Below are positions 27,204 through 36,285 of a stretch of DNA of 64,000 nucleotides, piece after piece. Source of the DNA: Gardnerella greenwoodii 00703Dmash (lineage in GTDB: Bacteria > Actinomycetota > Actinomycetes > Actinomycetales > Bifidobacteriaceae); assembly GCF_000263635.1 (NCBI RefSeq), contig NZ_ADEV01000007.1, positions 153,577-217,576 of the forward strand, written 5' to 3'. The first letter of the stretch is position 1. Each line of letters begins with the position of its first letter. The notes beneath the pieces were generated by a model that saw only the letters and a list, made by a program, of their open reading frames with translations, was not told the DNA's origin and ran no database searches. Made by a program: the position numbers and the translations under genes.

Positions 27204-28661
27204 ATGTCTATGGAACATCCAAATCGCAATAATGAGCGAATTGTTGATATTGAGCGTAATATTATGAGCCGCGCTCCTGAGCATAATAAAACTAATCTTG
27301 ATTTAGACAGAATGCGCTTAATTCTCGATATTCTTGGGCATCCAGAAAAGTCTATGCACGTTATTCATATTACTGGCACGAATGGTAAGGGTTCTACTGC
27401 TCGCATGGCTGAGTCGTTGTGCAGAGCATACGGTTTGCGCACTGGTCTTTACACTTCTCCGCATTTAGAGCGCATAAATGAGCGCATTATGATTGACGGC
27501 CAAGAAATCAGCGATGACGATTTTATTGACGTTTGGGATCAAATGAAAGATATTATCGACATGGTTGATGCTCGCATGGAGGCTGAAGGTAAGCCAAAAA
27601 TGAGCTTCTTTGAAGTGCTTACAGCCATGGCGATTTGGGCTTTTGCGGACGCTCCTGTTGACGTTGCTGTTATGGAAGTTGGCATGGGTGGCGAATGGGA
27701 TGCTACGAATGTTATGAATGCGGATGCTGCAATTATTGGGCCTGTAGACATGGATCACATGCAGTGGCTTGGGAACACTGTTGAAGAGATTGCTCGCACA
27801 AAAGCTGGCATTATTAAGCCAAATTGCACTGTAATTTTAGGTCCTCAACCGCATGAAGATAAGGTTTTGCCAATTATTAAAGAAGTTGCTGAGCGTAATA
27901 ATGCTAAATTATTGCGCGATTCTTCTTATGGTGACGGCGAGCTTGAAGTTGTTTCTCGTACTCCTGCAGTTGGCGGCCAGCTTGTTACCTTGCGCACGCC
28001 TCTTGGCACTTATGAGGATGTTCCAATAGATAAGTTTGGTAAGCATCAGGCGCATAATGCTTTGGCGGCGCTCGCTGCGGCTGAAGTTGTGCTACCGGTA
28101 AATGGAGCTTTAGATGGCGATTTGGTTGCTGAAGCTTTAAGTCAGGTTAAGGTTCCGGGTCGTATTGAGCAGGTTCGTACTTCGCCGACGATTATTGTTG
28201 ACGGTGGTCATAATGTGAATGCTGCTGAGTCTCTTCGTGAAACTATTGAAGAAAACTATCATTTTGAGCAGCTTATTGGCGTTGTGGCAATGATGGCAGA
28301 TAAGCAGGTTGAAGAATACTTGGGTGTTCTTGAGCCTATTTTGACGAAGATTATTGTGACTCGTAATTCTTGGCGCGACCGCGTAATGGATCCGGAAGAG
28401 CTCGAAAAGATTGCTGTAGGCGTGTTTGGCAGGGATCGTGTGATTCGCGTTGACGAGCTTCCGGATGCTATTCAAACGGCTGTGAATCTTGTTGATGAAG
28501 ACGATGAGCTTGGCGTGGGCTACGGTCACGGAGTGCTTATTTGCGGAAGCTTTGTTACGGCAGGAGATGCTCGCACAATGCTTGTTGAGCATGTGAATCC
28601 TGATTTAAAAAAGCCTAAAGATCAGCGCGTTGCAATTCACCCGAATATTGACGAGTCCTGA
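27204..28661 (+). CDS. folC: Folylpolyglutamate synthase/dihydrofolate synthase
   Basis: 485 residues of the Mur-ligase superfamily; adds glutamate to folate. The P-loop reads ITGTNGKGSTARMAE near residue 56, with LYTSPHLERINERI and VGMGGEWDATN following, and the C-terminal domain begins near IIVDGGHNVNAAES. The ribosome-binding site AGGGGAG precedes the ATG. The 250-bp AT-rich upstream gap presumably carries divergent promoters for folC and pepP. It converges with the aspartate racemase-like gene. Confidence 0.9.
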   Translation: MSMEHPNRNNERIVDIERNIMSRAPEHNKTNLDLDRMRLILDILGHPEKSMHVIHITGTNGKGSTARMAESLCRAYGLRTGLYTSPHLERINERIMIDGQEISDDDFIDVWDQMKDIIDMVDARMEAEGKPKMSFFEVLTAMAIWAFADAPVDVAVMEVGMGGEWDATNVMNADAAIIGPVDMDHMQWLGNTVEEIARTKAGIIKPNCTVILGPQPHEDKVLPIIKEVAERNNAKLLRDSSYGDGELEVVSRTPAVGGQLVTLRTPLGTYEDVPIDKFGKHQAHNALAALAAAEVVLPVNGALDGDLVAEALSQVKVPGRIEQVRTSPTIIVDGGHNVNAAESLRETIEENYHFEQLIGVVAMMADKQVEEYLGVLEPILTKIIVTRNSWRDRVMDPEELEKIAVGVFGRDRVIRVDELPDAIQTAVNLVDEDDELGVGYGHGVLICGSFVTAGDARTMLVEHVNPDLKKPKDQRVAIHPNIDES

Positions 28662-28663
28662 AA

Positions 28664-28691
28664 AATTAAGCTTTTATTTAGCTGCTTAATT
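28664..28691. terminator. Possible bidirectional terminator
   Basis: AATTAAGC at 28664-28671 pairs with GCTTAATT at 28684-28691 between the convergent folC and racemase genes. The stem is short and AT-rich, so support is modest. Confidence 0.45.
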
Positions 28692-28693
28692 TG

Positions 28694-29419
28694 CTAATTT
28701 CGCAAAGATTTAGCTTTTTGCACAGTGTCTTTTACAAGCACTGCTTGAGCGTCAACCAATGGTATTTGAGGTAGTGGGAAAGCTTCGTTTAGCACGCTAA
28801 GCTCTGTGCATCCTAAAATAAGCGCATCGCAACGGCATGCTCCTGCAGGGTCTAGCATATCGCTTAAAACAGATTCGTAACGGTGAAAATCAAGGTCTCC
28901 TGTACCTTTTACGTCATCGTAAATAAGCGAAGTAATACGTTTCTGCAAGTCGTCGTCTGGAGCTACAAACGTGTATCCTGCTTCTTCAATAGCATGCTGA
29001 TACACTCCCGCTTTACGCGATCCTTCAGTGCCTAAAAATCCAATGCGCTTGCAACGAGCAGTAGGGTAGCGTCGAGCAACTTCAGCCACAGCTCCTCGAG
29101 GCATATGCATAATAGGAACGTTGGTAAGCGCTTGGAACTTATCGTAAAAATAATGCGCCGTATTGCATGTTAATACAATAAAAGAAGCTCCCATTTGCGT
29201 TGCTTTTTGAATATCGTCCGCAAGAACAGGGAATGGATTTTCGTCGGAATTACCAACAATATAAGCCGTTCTATCTGGCACAGAAGCGTCGTTAAACACC
29301 ACATAATCCAAAAACTCTTGATCATTATGCGCATGTGTTTCTTTATTCAGTAAACGAATATAGCTTTCTGTTGCAAGAGTACCCATTCCGCCAAGTACAG
29401 CAAAAAACGGCCGTTTCAT
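28694..29419 (-). CDS. Aspartate racemase-like protein
   Basis: 241 residues of the Asp/Glu racemase superfamily, aspartate branch: FFAVLGGMGTLATESYIRLL at the N-terminus, catalytic Cys in IVLTCNTAHYF near residue 94 and in LILGCTELSVL near residue 208. It begins 42 bp after the stop of the D-aspartate ligase gene on the same strand. In Enterococcus faecium an aspartate racemase is paired with the D-Asp ligase Aslfm for cross-bridge synthesis; that pairing makes production of D-Asp for the cell wall the likely job here. Confidence 0.85.
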   Translation of the reverse strand: MKRPFFAVLGGMGTLATESYIRLLNKETHAHNDQEFLDYVVFNDASVPDRTAYIVGNSDENPFPVLADDIQKATQMGASFIVLTCNTAHYFYDKFQALTNVPIMHMPRGAVAEVARRYPTARCKRIGFLGTEGSRKAGVYQHAIEEAGYTFVAPDDDLQKRITSLIYDDVKGTGDLDFHRYESVLSDMLDPAGACRCDALILGCTELSVLNEAFPLPQIPLVDAQAVLVKDTVQKAKSLRN

Positions 29420-29461
29420 CGTGTAATTTTCCTTTCGGAACCCATATTGTGCCGGAGTATT

Positions 29462-30703
29462 TCACGCCTTATTGCGGAAAAATTCAGCATAGCGTTTCTT
29501 GTAAATTGAAAACATATGACGAATCATAAGCCAGCGTAGTGGGTTCATATCCTTCTTATATTCTAGCGTAGTGCCCCAATCGCCGCGACGAATCATACTA
29601 GTACCACGCTTCTTTTCTTCGCCTTCTGCTACGTAATTTAAGAAAATAGAGCGTGGAATTTCCATCCACAATTTTTCTCCACGACCAAACACAGTATTTC
29701 CGTCAAAAGGCTCATGGAAAATCAAATCTTGCGCAAAATATTTCGCAATATTGAAGCCGTTTAAAGTCACAAAGTAGCTTGAGCGGCCTTGACGCAAGTT
29801 TATTTCAAAAAGTTTATACTCTCCGTCGCGCTCATCGTATTTCATATCAAAATTAGCTACGCCAACGTAATGAATATCTTCCAAGAACGCTTTAATATTG
29901 CGGAAAACTTCCATATTGTAGTCAGGAATAATAGCAGCATAGTTTCCCACAGCTTCCGGCGTTGGGTCTTCTAGCAAAGGATGGCCTAAGAACATCATTC
30001 TAACGTGGTGTTCGCTGTCTACGTATGCGTTTAGAACGCGCATACGGCTATCGTCTCCTGGAATAAAGTCTTGCAAAATCATTTCGCCATCGTAACCGGC
30101 TTTATAAGAGCGCTTAATAAGAGTATCAAGCTCCTTAGGTGTGTCGATAATAAAAGCCTTCTTACGCCCCTCAAAATCAACTTTAAGCCATTTGGCGCTA
30201 TCTGCAGGCTTCATTGCAATAGGGAAGTTGAATGGAAGATCTTCATAAGCGTGCTCTGCTACTTCTTGAGCGTTTACTACTTTAGTTTTTGGATGAGGAA
30301 GATTGTATTTTTCGCAAGTTTTATAGAACGAGCTTTTAAGGCTAAGCTGTCGGTTTAATTCGTTTGGCAAAGTGTGGAAGGCAAAATAGTCGCGCAATTT
30401 TTCTCCGCACTGGCTTAACAAATTTGCGTAAACATCTCCGCAAGGAATAAGTAGAAGCTTAGTATTTGGGTTCTCTTCCTTCCACGATTTTCCAAACGAA
30501 AGCATTGTGTTTAGAAATGTTGTAAGCTCGCCAAAATTTGGGACGATTCTCACATCAATAATCTTGCTAAATTTTGTAGGAGAAAGTTGGAAATATGCAA
30601 AAGCTATAGAAGTAATACCGTATGCTTCGTGGAATGCTCTAGCCATTCCGTAAGCGTTAATATCGCTGCCGAGCAGCACTGGTTGGAATTTTTGATTAGT
30701 CAT
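29462..30703 (-). CDS. ATP-grasp D-aspartate ligase (Aslfm-like)
   Basis: 413 residues. The strings VLLGSDINAYGMARAFHEAY, DFIPGDDSRMRVLNAYVD, HPLLEDPTPEAVGNY and FEINLRQGRSSYFVTLNG are close, from memory, to Aslfm of Enterococcus faecium, the ATP-grasp enzyme that attaches D-aspartate to the lysine side chain of the UDP-MurNAc-pentapeptide. Length matches. It lies between a murE gene (98 bp upstream) and an aspartate racemase gene (42 bp downstream), the context expected for an aspartate cross-bridge. D-Asp rather than another amino acid is inferred from similarity and context. Confidence 0.85.
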   Translation of the reverse strand: MTNQKFQPVLLGSDINAYGMARAFHEAYGITSIAFAYFQLSPTKFSKIIDVRIVPNFGELTTFLNTMLSFGKSWKEENPNTKLLLIPCGDVYANLLSQCGEKLRDYFAFHTLPNELNRQLSLKSSFYKTCEKYNLPHPKTKVVNAQEVAEHAYEDLPFNFPIAMKPADSAKWLKVDFEGRKKAFIIDTPKELDTLIKRSYKAGYDGEMILQDFIPGDDSRMRVLNAYVDSEHHVRMMFLGHPLLEDPTPEAVGNYAAIIPDYNMEVFRNIKAFLEDIHYVGVANFDMKYDERDGEYKLFEINLRQGRSSYFVTLNGFNIAKYFAQDLIFHEPFDGNTVFGRGEKLWMEIPRSIFLNYVAEGEEKKRGTSMIRRGDWGTTLEYKKDMNPLRWLMIRHMFSIYKKRYAEFFRNKA

Positions 30704-30801
30704 TTGTGTCTTCTTTATGGTTTATTTGTACGTTTATTTGTAGCATGTATTTTTAACGTGTATTCGTAGCGTTTACTTTTACGTTTTTGCAATACTTAAT
30801 G

Positions 30802-32574
30802 TTAAAGCGTAAAAAGACGTTTTATGATTTCTGAATCACCCTCGTAAGGCACATGCTTGTTTTCGTGCTTAATCCAACGCTCATCGCCTTTGCCAATCAA
30901 AAGAATAACGTTGAATTTTTCTTCGCGATTAAAGCTTTTGCGAGCGTCGTCAACACTGTACTCAACTGCATCTGGACGGTCTATAATAATATGCGACTTA
31001 ACGTTTTCGTTAGTTATGTATCCTCGCATATCTTTGCAAATATCCATTTCGTCTTCTGTATTTGTGTCTTCAGTTGTAAAAATAAACTGGTAAATACGAT
31101 TTTGAGCAGCTTGGACGATTTCCTTACGGCGATCGTAAGCTTTATTTCCTGCAGATCCTGTTACTAGCGTAATTCTAGGATTTTCTTTACCGAAACGTTC
31201 ATCAACAAAATCAAGAAGTGCTTTAGTGGAAATATAATTATGCGCGTAATCAACAACCGCAATTGTGCTAGACTGTGCGTCTTTGAATACTTCCATGCGT
31301 CCAGGAATCTTAATATTTTCAATAGATTTCAGTGCTGCTAAATCAGTTTCCTGATTGATTGAAAGTTCTCCAGCAATAGCAATAGCTGCTAAAGCGTTTT
31401 CGTAATTAAAATCTCCAGCAATTGCGAGCGAAAAGTCGTCAACGGTAGAGTAGTGTACGTCTTCATCATTGCTATTTTCGTCCGTATCTCTAATAGAAAT
31501 GCAATGTGACTCACTGTTTTCTGCAGGAATTGCAATGTAGTCAGGCGTAAGTAGCTCTGAATAGTCGTCGTCGTTAACAGATGCGCAATAATCTGTGTGA
31601 TTATCTTCTAAATCGTCACTATTTATAACTTCGCAAGTGCTGTTTTCTATTTCATCTTTTTGTATTCTTGCAAAAGTTGCTACAGGCACATTATTACGTT
31701 CTGCGTCTTGCAACAAAAGATCTGCGTGATCAGCATCCGCATTTAATACCAATCGCTTAGTATTCGCAATAATTTGACGCTTGCAATACAAGTAATCTTC
31801 AAAAGTTGGGTGCTCAATAGGGCTAATATGATCCGGACTAATATTTAAGAAAGCTGCAACATCAAACTTAAGTCCGTACACGCGATTTACCTTATAAGCT
31901 TGTGAAGAAACTTCCATAACAAGGTATTTCATGCCGTTATCTACAGCTTCGCGCATCATTTTAAAAGCGTCGAAACTTTCAGGAGTTGTTAAATCTGATT
32001 CAACGTAATTAACACCGTCTAAGCAGTTATCTACGGATGAGAATAATGCTGCTTTTGAGCCAGAATGCGCGTTTAGAATAGCGTGAGTAAAGTATGCGGT
32101 AGTTGTTTTACCTTTAGTTCCAGTAATTCCAACAACTGTGAGTTTTTCTTGAGGATTTCCAAAGAATGCTGCAGAAAGTATGCTCATTGCTTTGCGCACG
32201 TCTGTAACAATTAAGCCAACGGCATTTGTGTACTCAGCGTAACTTTGCTCAGCAACGTATGCGCTAAGACCTTTGCTGTCTGCGTCTAAAAGATATTCAG
32301 GCTTAAAATTGCCCTTAATAAAAAGCAAAGTTCCAGGCTTAATATCGCGAGTATCGTAAGTTGCATGAGCAAAACACTCGTCTGCATCAACATTGGCAAA
32401 ATAATACGGATTTAAAGACCATATTTCATTACGGGAATGAGTAGAGTCTGTAGATTGTTCGCTATTGGAAGCCAAATCTTGTGACTCGTGATGCTGAATC
32501 ATTTCGCGCAACAAGCCATATTGTTGCAAAAGCTTACTTGCGCTTGTTAGTGACAACGTGTTGTGCATAGTCAT
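30802..32574 (-). CDS. murE: UDP-MurNAc-tripeptide synthetase, probable L-lysine-adding MurE
   Basis: About 590 residues. The Mur ligase P-loop is VGITGTKGKTTTAYFTHAIL near residue 160; YLVMEVSSQAYKVNRVYGL and VAAFLNISPDHI follow, and the C-terminal domain contains VVDYAHNYIS. The diaminopimelate-specific DNPR motif is absent; the corresponding stretch reads TTEDTNTEDE, fitting the lysine type. An acidic insertion of about 80 residues (near residues 300-380, rich in Asp, Glu, Ser) interrupts the central domain. ATG 32574 is preferred over 32595 because GAAAAGAAA lies ahead of it. Upstream of the D-Asp ligase gene. Confidence 0.85.
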   Translation of the reverse strand: MTMHNTLSLTSASKLLQQYGLLREMIQHHESQDLASNSEQSTDSTHSRNEIWSLNPYYFANVDADECFAHATYDTRDIKPGTLLFIKGNFKPEYLLDADSKGLSAYVAEQSYAEYTNAVGLIVTDVRKAMSILSAAFFGNPQEKLTVVGITGTKGKTTTAYFTHAILNAHSGSKAALFSSVDNCLDGVNYVESDLTTPESFDAFKMMREAVDNGMKYLVMEVSSQAYKVNRVYGLKFDVAAFLNISPDHISPIEHPTFEDYLYCKRQIIANTKRLVLNADADHADLLLQDAERNNVPVATFARIQKDEIENSTCEVINSDDLEDNHTDYCASVNDDDYSELLTPDYIAIPAENSESHCISIRDTDENSNDEDVHYSTVDDFSLAIAGDFNYENALAAIAIAGELSINQETDLAALKSIENIKIPGRMEVFKDAQSSTIAVVDYAHNYISTKALLDFVDERFGKENPRITLVTGSAGNKAYDRRKEIVQAAQNRIYQFIFTTEDTNTEDEMDICKDMRGYITNENVKSHIIIDRPDAVEYSVDDARKSFNREEKFNVILLIGKGDERWIKHENKHVPYEGDSEIIKRLFTL

Positions 32575-32656
32575 ATTTTTCTTTTCGCTAAACATAAGTA
32601 AATATTTTTAAGCAATAATTCAATTTGGGTTATAAATTGTTTATTATAAACAAGTT

Positions 32657-33436
32657 TTAAAGCCAAGTTCCACGAATTGGCTCGCGGCCATGAGATTCAA
32701 GCCACTTGTTAAAACTGTCCCTCCAACGAATATATGCTTCTCTCTGCCAACTCATTAGGTTGCTTAATGTCATGTTTGCAACTTGCTCATACGCATTGCA
32801 AATAGGTGCAACTAAATCAAGAGCCGCAACAGTATCTGCAGTTGCATCGTGGAAGTCACCAATTGGTTCAACTCCATAGAATTGGGAAGTAAGAGTTAAG
32901 GTGCGCTTTCCAGGTCTTATAGAAACAGCGCGATCAATAACCAGCGGATCTACTGTAAGAACATCGTTTGCGCTAAGAGTGCTTATGCTGCAAGTTGGTC
33001 GCTGATTTAAAGATTTTAGTTGCCAACGATTCAAATCATGACGAAGCATAGCAACATCGAACGGCGCGTTATAAGCCAACAGTGGAATATTTTTCTCTTG
33101 AGCCAAGCTTACTGCTTGTGCAAGTAGCTCAAGCTCTTCTACAGGCTCTCCGCCGTATTCCTGAAGGTATTCATCTGTGAAACCGTTTACTTCGCTTGCT
33201 TTAGGATTCATAGGCTGATGAGGGTTAATTAGCCATGTAGAAACAGCGTCGCCATCGTGCCCCAAAGAAGGATTTCTTAAAACCAAGGTTGCGGAAGCTA
33301 TTGCGTCTTTACCAATATTTGCTCCGGTTGTTTCAGTATCGAAACCAAGCAGCCACGATTTTGAAAGTGGAGTGTTTTCCTCTTGGAATGGCGCTGCATT
33401 TAAAGCATCTAACAATTCTTTAATATTTGTTGGCAT
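32657..33436 (-). CDS. DnaQ-like 3'-5' exonuclease
   Basis: About 259 residues of the DEDD exonuclease family: ExoI motif LLGFDTETTGANIG near residue 35, ExoII LLAYNAPFDVAMLRHDL, and ExoIII region GDFHDATADTVAALDL with the conserved His/Asp. A C-terminal extension ends in a Trp/Arg-rich stretch. It resembles proofreading-type exonucleases related to the DNA polymerase III epsilon subunit, but is a stand-alone enzyme, so repair or degradation is equally likely. ATG 33436 is chosen; the frame is open to 33523. The murE gene begins 82 bp downstream on the same strand. Confidence 0.85.
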   Translation of the reverse strand: MPTNIKELLDALNAAPFQEENTPLSKSWLLGFDTETTGANIGKDAIASATLVLRNPSLGHDGDAVSTWLINPHQPMNPKASEVNGFTDEYLQEYGGEPVEELELLAQAVSLAQEKNIPLLAYNAPFDVAMLRHDLNRWQLKSLNQRPTCSISTLSANDVLTVDPLVIDRAVSIRPGKRTLTLTSQFYGVEPIGDFHDATADTVAALDLVAPICNAYEQVANMTLSNLMSWQREAYIRWRDSFNKWLESHGREPIRGTWL

Positions 33437-33567
33437 AGTCACAATATTACCGCAATGGCGGGTTTTGGCGCGCGGGCAATCTACAAAGCGATTCGTCAAG
33501 CGATTCATAAAGCAATTCGTCAAGATATTTGCAAATCTATGTGCAAAGTAAAAAGTATTATTAAGTT

Positions 33568-34140
33568 ATGAGTAAGTCTAATAAGTGCGCGCTTGTTAAG
33601 CGTAAATATGAGCAATTTGAGCAGCTTATTACTCCATGTGTTGATTCTTTATACACTCAAGCTATGCGATTAACCAATAATGCGCAGGATGCTCAAGATT
33701 TAGTACAAGATACTTTTGAGCGTGCGCTAAAATCTTTCTCAACTTTTCATACTGGCACAAATTTTTCAGCTTGGATTAACAGGATTGAGCGCAATTTGTA
33801 TTTTAATCAATACGCAAAAGAAAAGCGTGCGCCTAAGCGAGCAAACGATAAAACTGGCGATTATAACGATTGGGATATTTACGAAGCTTCTAATCATGCT
33901 CCAAGTGGATTGGTTTCTGCGGAACAAGAGTATTTTGAAGGATTTGCTCCTAAGGAGATTATTGCAGCTTTAGGAACTCTTACTCCTGATCGCAGAAAAG
34001 TTTTTGTTGAGGCTGCTATTAATGGGAAATCTTATAAGCAGATTGCCAAAGAAGAAGGCATAAAAATTGGTACTGTTATGAGTAGGCTTAATCGTGCTAG
34101 AACTCAGTTAAAGCACGAACTTGCAGATTTATGCAGATAA
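33568..34140 (+). CDS. ECF-type RNA polymerase sigma factor (SigH/SigR-like)
   Basis: 190 residues. Region 2 is seen in YTQAMRLTNNAQDAQDLVQDTFERA near residues 30-55 and the WINRIERNLYFN segment; region 4 in TPDRRKVFVEAAINGKSYKQIA with its helix-turn-helix. The sequence around region 2 resembles the actinobacterial redox-responsive SigH/SigR group, whose gene is normally followed by the zinc anti-sigma factor RsrA. No such gene is downstream here; the next gene is on the opposite strand. A terminator at 34148 ends it. Confidence 0.88.
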   Translation: MSKSNKCALVKRKYEQFEQLITPCVDSLYTQAMRLTNNAQDAQDLVQDTFERALKSFSTFHTGTNFSAWINRIERNLYFNQYAKEKRAPKRANDKTGDYNDWDIYEASNHAPSGLVSAEQEYFEGFAPKEIIAALGTLTPDRRKVFVEAAINGKSYKQIAKEEGIKIGTVMSRLNRARTQLKHELADLCR

Positions 34141-34147
34141 TCAAAAC

Positions 34148-34175
34148 AAAAAGCCCGCGTAGAAGCGGGCTTTAT
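34148..34175. terminator. Shared terminator of the sigma factor and bL37 genes
   Basis: AAAGCCCGC and GCGGGCTTT form a 9-bp stem around a short loop at 34150-34174, flanked by A and T runs, between convergent genes. Confidence 0.85.
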
Positions 34176-34200
34176 AGTATTTATAAGCAAAAATTACAGC

Positions 34201-34275
34201 TTAAGCATTTGGCCTTTTGCCGTGATTTGCTGCTTTTTTACGACGCGCCTTGCGCTTGCGGCCACGCATACCCAT
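34201..34275 (-). CDS. Ribosomal protein bL37 (24 residues)
   Basis: A 24-residue, extremely basic peptide: MGMRGRKRKARRKKAAN then HGKRPNA. The HGKRPNA end is characteristic of the tiny actinobacterial large-subunit protein bL37 first seen in mycobacterial ribosomes. AAGGAG lies 8 bp ahead of the ATG, and an ATG at residue 3 is an alternative start. It lies convergent to the ECF sigma gene. Too short for most automatic gene callers. Confidence 0.85.
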   Translation of the reverse strand: MGMRGRKRKARRKKAANHGKRPNA

Positions 34276-34381
34276 AATGGTACTCCTTAACGATTAATTA
34301 ACAACCTTAGGGATTATCGCACGTTGCCAAGACGTTATACTAGCTCACGCCTAGCTTATGCTAAATCCAGTTGCAGCAAAC

Positions 34382-34882
34382 TTATGCTGCAATATCTGCA
34401 ACGGTTGCATTTAACAATGTTACGATGTCTTGAGGATTAAGCACCACGTCCAATCCGCGCTTTCCTCCAGAAACAAGAATCTCATCAAATTGCATTACGC
34501 TAGTGTCAAGAACTGTTTCATGATGTGTTTTCTGACCAAACGGCGAAATTCCGCCAACCACGTATCCGCTTTCACGTTGCGCAACTTCTGGGCTTGTCAT
34601 ACTAGCTTTCTTTGCATGAACAGCTGCAGCAATTGCTTTCATATTAAGTCTTCCATTTACTGGAACAATACCAACTACTCGCTTTTCGCCAGTATCGACC
34701 ATAAGTGTTTTGCACACTTGAGCGGCGCTTACTCCAAGTTTTTCAGCGGCTTCAACCCCATAGCCGTCATCCATATGATCTGCATCATGCTCGTATTGCG
34801 CAATTCTAAAATTGATTCCGGCTTCTTCTAATTGAGCAATAGCAGGAGTTGCTTTGCCGGTTTCTGCATGTTTTTTACTCAT
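34382..34882 (-). CDS. ybaK: YbaK/EbsC-family Cys-tRNA(Pro) deacylase
   Basis: 166 residues. The YbaK pattern is present: GVEAAEKLGVSAAQVCKTLMV with the catalytic Lys near residue 58, VPVNGRLNMKAIA and GYVVGGISPFGQK. The enzyme hydrolyses mischarged Cys-tRNA(Pro) in trans after prolyl-tRNA synthetase errors. ATG 34882 is close to an upstream CGTTCCCCTT complement giving AAGGGGAA as ribosome-binding site. The gap terminator at 34973 separates it from the gap gene upstream, so it is probably monocistronic. Confidence 0.9.
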   Translation of the reverse strand: MSKKHAETGKATPAIAQLEEAGINFRIAQYEHDADHMDDGYGVEAAEKLGVSAAQVCKTLMVDTGEKRVVGIVPVNGRLNMKAIAAAVHAKKASMTSPEVAQRESGYVVGGISPFGQKTHHETVLDTSVMQFDEILVSGGKRGLDVVLNPQDIVTLLNATVADIAA

Positions 34883-34972
34883 TGCGTTCCCCTTATGTTG
34901 CGTGACTTAGTAGCAATTTTGTGTTACATGATATGCTATACCAACTATTGACTTAATGTAAATTTAAATAAT

Positions 34973-35010
34973 AAACCCCTTGTGAGCTTAGAAAGCAGCA
35001 CAAGGGGTTT
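34973..35010 (-). terminator. Terminator of gap
   Basis: AAACCCCTTGTG at 34973-34984 pairs exactly with CACAAGGGGTTT at 34999-35010. On the minus strand it is followed by TTTATTATTTAAATTT. Confidence 0.92.
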
Positions 35011-35058
35011 AATAAACCTTACAAAATCAGATTATTTCTGATTTTTACTTGGATAAAA

Positions 35059-36114
35059 TCACTCGGAGATTTCAGCGAAGTAAAGAAGGGTGCGAATCAT
35101 GTTAGCGGTGAAGCCGCACTCGTTATCGTAGAAGGTAACGGTACGAGCCAAAGTTACGCCGTCAACAGTGTTAACATCGGTCTGAGTTGGATCAAAAACG
35201 CCACCGTGGGTGTCGCCGATGATGTCGGAAGACACGATGCTGTCGGCATTGTAGCCGAAGTACTCGCAGTTCTCAAAAGCCTTCTTGAAGGCTTCGTTGA
35301 TTTCTTCAGTAGTAGCTGGCTTCTCAAGAACAGTGGTCAACTCGGTAACGGAACCATCTGGAACCTGAATACGCTGTGCGTGACCCTGGAGCTTGCCGTT
35401 AACTTCTGGCACAACCTTGCCGATTGCCTTAGCAGCGCCGGTGGAGTGCTCAATAGTGTTGCAAGCTGCAGAACGGTTGTTGCGTGGCTTGGAGCCGCGT
35501 GGGCCGTCGAGAATCATCTGAGTTCCGGTGTAAGCGTGGATTGTGGTCATGAAGCCGGACTTAATTCCCCAGTTATCTTGCAAAAGCTTAACCATGGCTG
35601 CCATGGAGTTGGTGGTGCAAGAACCAGCGGAAACAATGTTGTCGGAGGCCTTCAAAATCTGATGGTTTACGCCGAATACGACTGTTGGGGTGGTTTCATC
35701 CTTAGCAGGAGCGGAGATAAGAACCTTCTTAGCACCAGCGTTCAAGTGAGCCTGGGACTTTTCTGCAGAAGTATAGAAACCGGTGCATTCAAGCACAAAT
35801 TCAACGCCATCATTCTTAACCCATGGAATGTTGTTGGCGTCCTTCTCGGCGTATACCTTATAAGTCTTACCATCTACGACGATTGCGTCTTCGGTAGAAG
35901 TCACCTCAACTGGGGTGCCGTCATCGTGACGGAATGTGCCGTGGGTGCTGTCGTACTTAAGCAAGTAGGCGAGCATAGAAGGAGTGGTCAGATCGTTGAT
36001 GGCTGCGACTTCGATATCACCGGCTTGACCGCCGCGAGCCTGAAGCTCAAAAATACGACGGAATGCAAGACGACCGATGCGACCGAAACCGTTAATACCA
36101 ATCTTGACTGTCAT
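35059..36114 (-). CDS. gap: Glyceraldehyde-3-phosphate dehydrogenase
   Basis: About 351 residues; NAD-dependent oxidation of glyceraldehyde 3-phosphate in glycolysis and the bifid shunt. The Rossmann motif [14 protein letters not shown] is at the N-terminus, the catalytic Cys lies in [13 protein letters not shown] near residue 155, and SYNAD-type motifs follow. Codon use is biased to a small set, as expected for a highly expressed gene. AAGGGAGA sits ahead of ATG 36114; an in-frame extension to 36147 lacks such a site. Ends at a strong terminator. Confidence 0.96.
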   Translation of the reverse strand: MTVKIGINGFGRIGRLAFRRIFELQARGGQAGDIEVAAINDLTTPSMLAYLLKYDSTHGTFRHDDGTPVEVTSTEDAIVVDGKTYKVYAEKDANNIPWVKNDGVEFVLECTGFYTSAEKSQAHLNAGAKKVLISAPAKDETTPTVVFGVNHQILKASDNIVSAGSCTTNSMAAMVKLLQDNWGIKSGFMTTIHAYTGTQMILDGPRGSKPRNNRSAACNTIEHSTGAAKAIGKVVPEVNGKLQGHAQRIQVPDGSVTELTTVLEKPATTEEINEAFKKAFENCEYFGYNADSIVSSDIIGDTHGGVFDPTQTDVNTVDGVTLARTVTFYDNECGFTANMIRTLLYFAEISE

Positions 36115-36285
36115 GTGGTTCTCCCTTGAGTGAGACCTCGTGCGCAACGTTTAAGTCGCGCTATTTTCGCGATGAAAACTCACGCATTGTGGTCATCGTT
36201 ATTTGAATTAACGGTGTTCATTTTAGTGTGCGGTCTGTACGAAAAGTTGCAGAACAGCACACGTAATGTGTAAAGAGTTTAAGGT

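Noticed and set aside
35206..36129. A 307-codon plus-strand frame over gap
   Set aside because: Antisense shadow of the highly expressed gap gene, no protein signatures.
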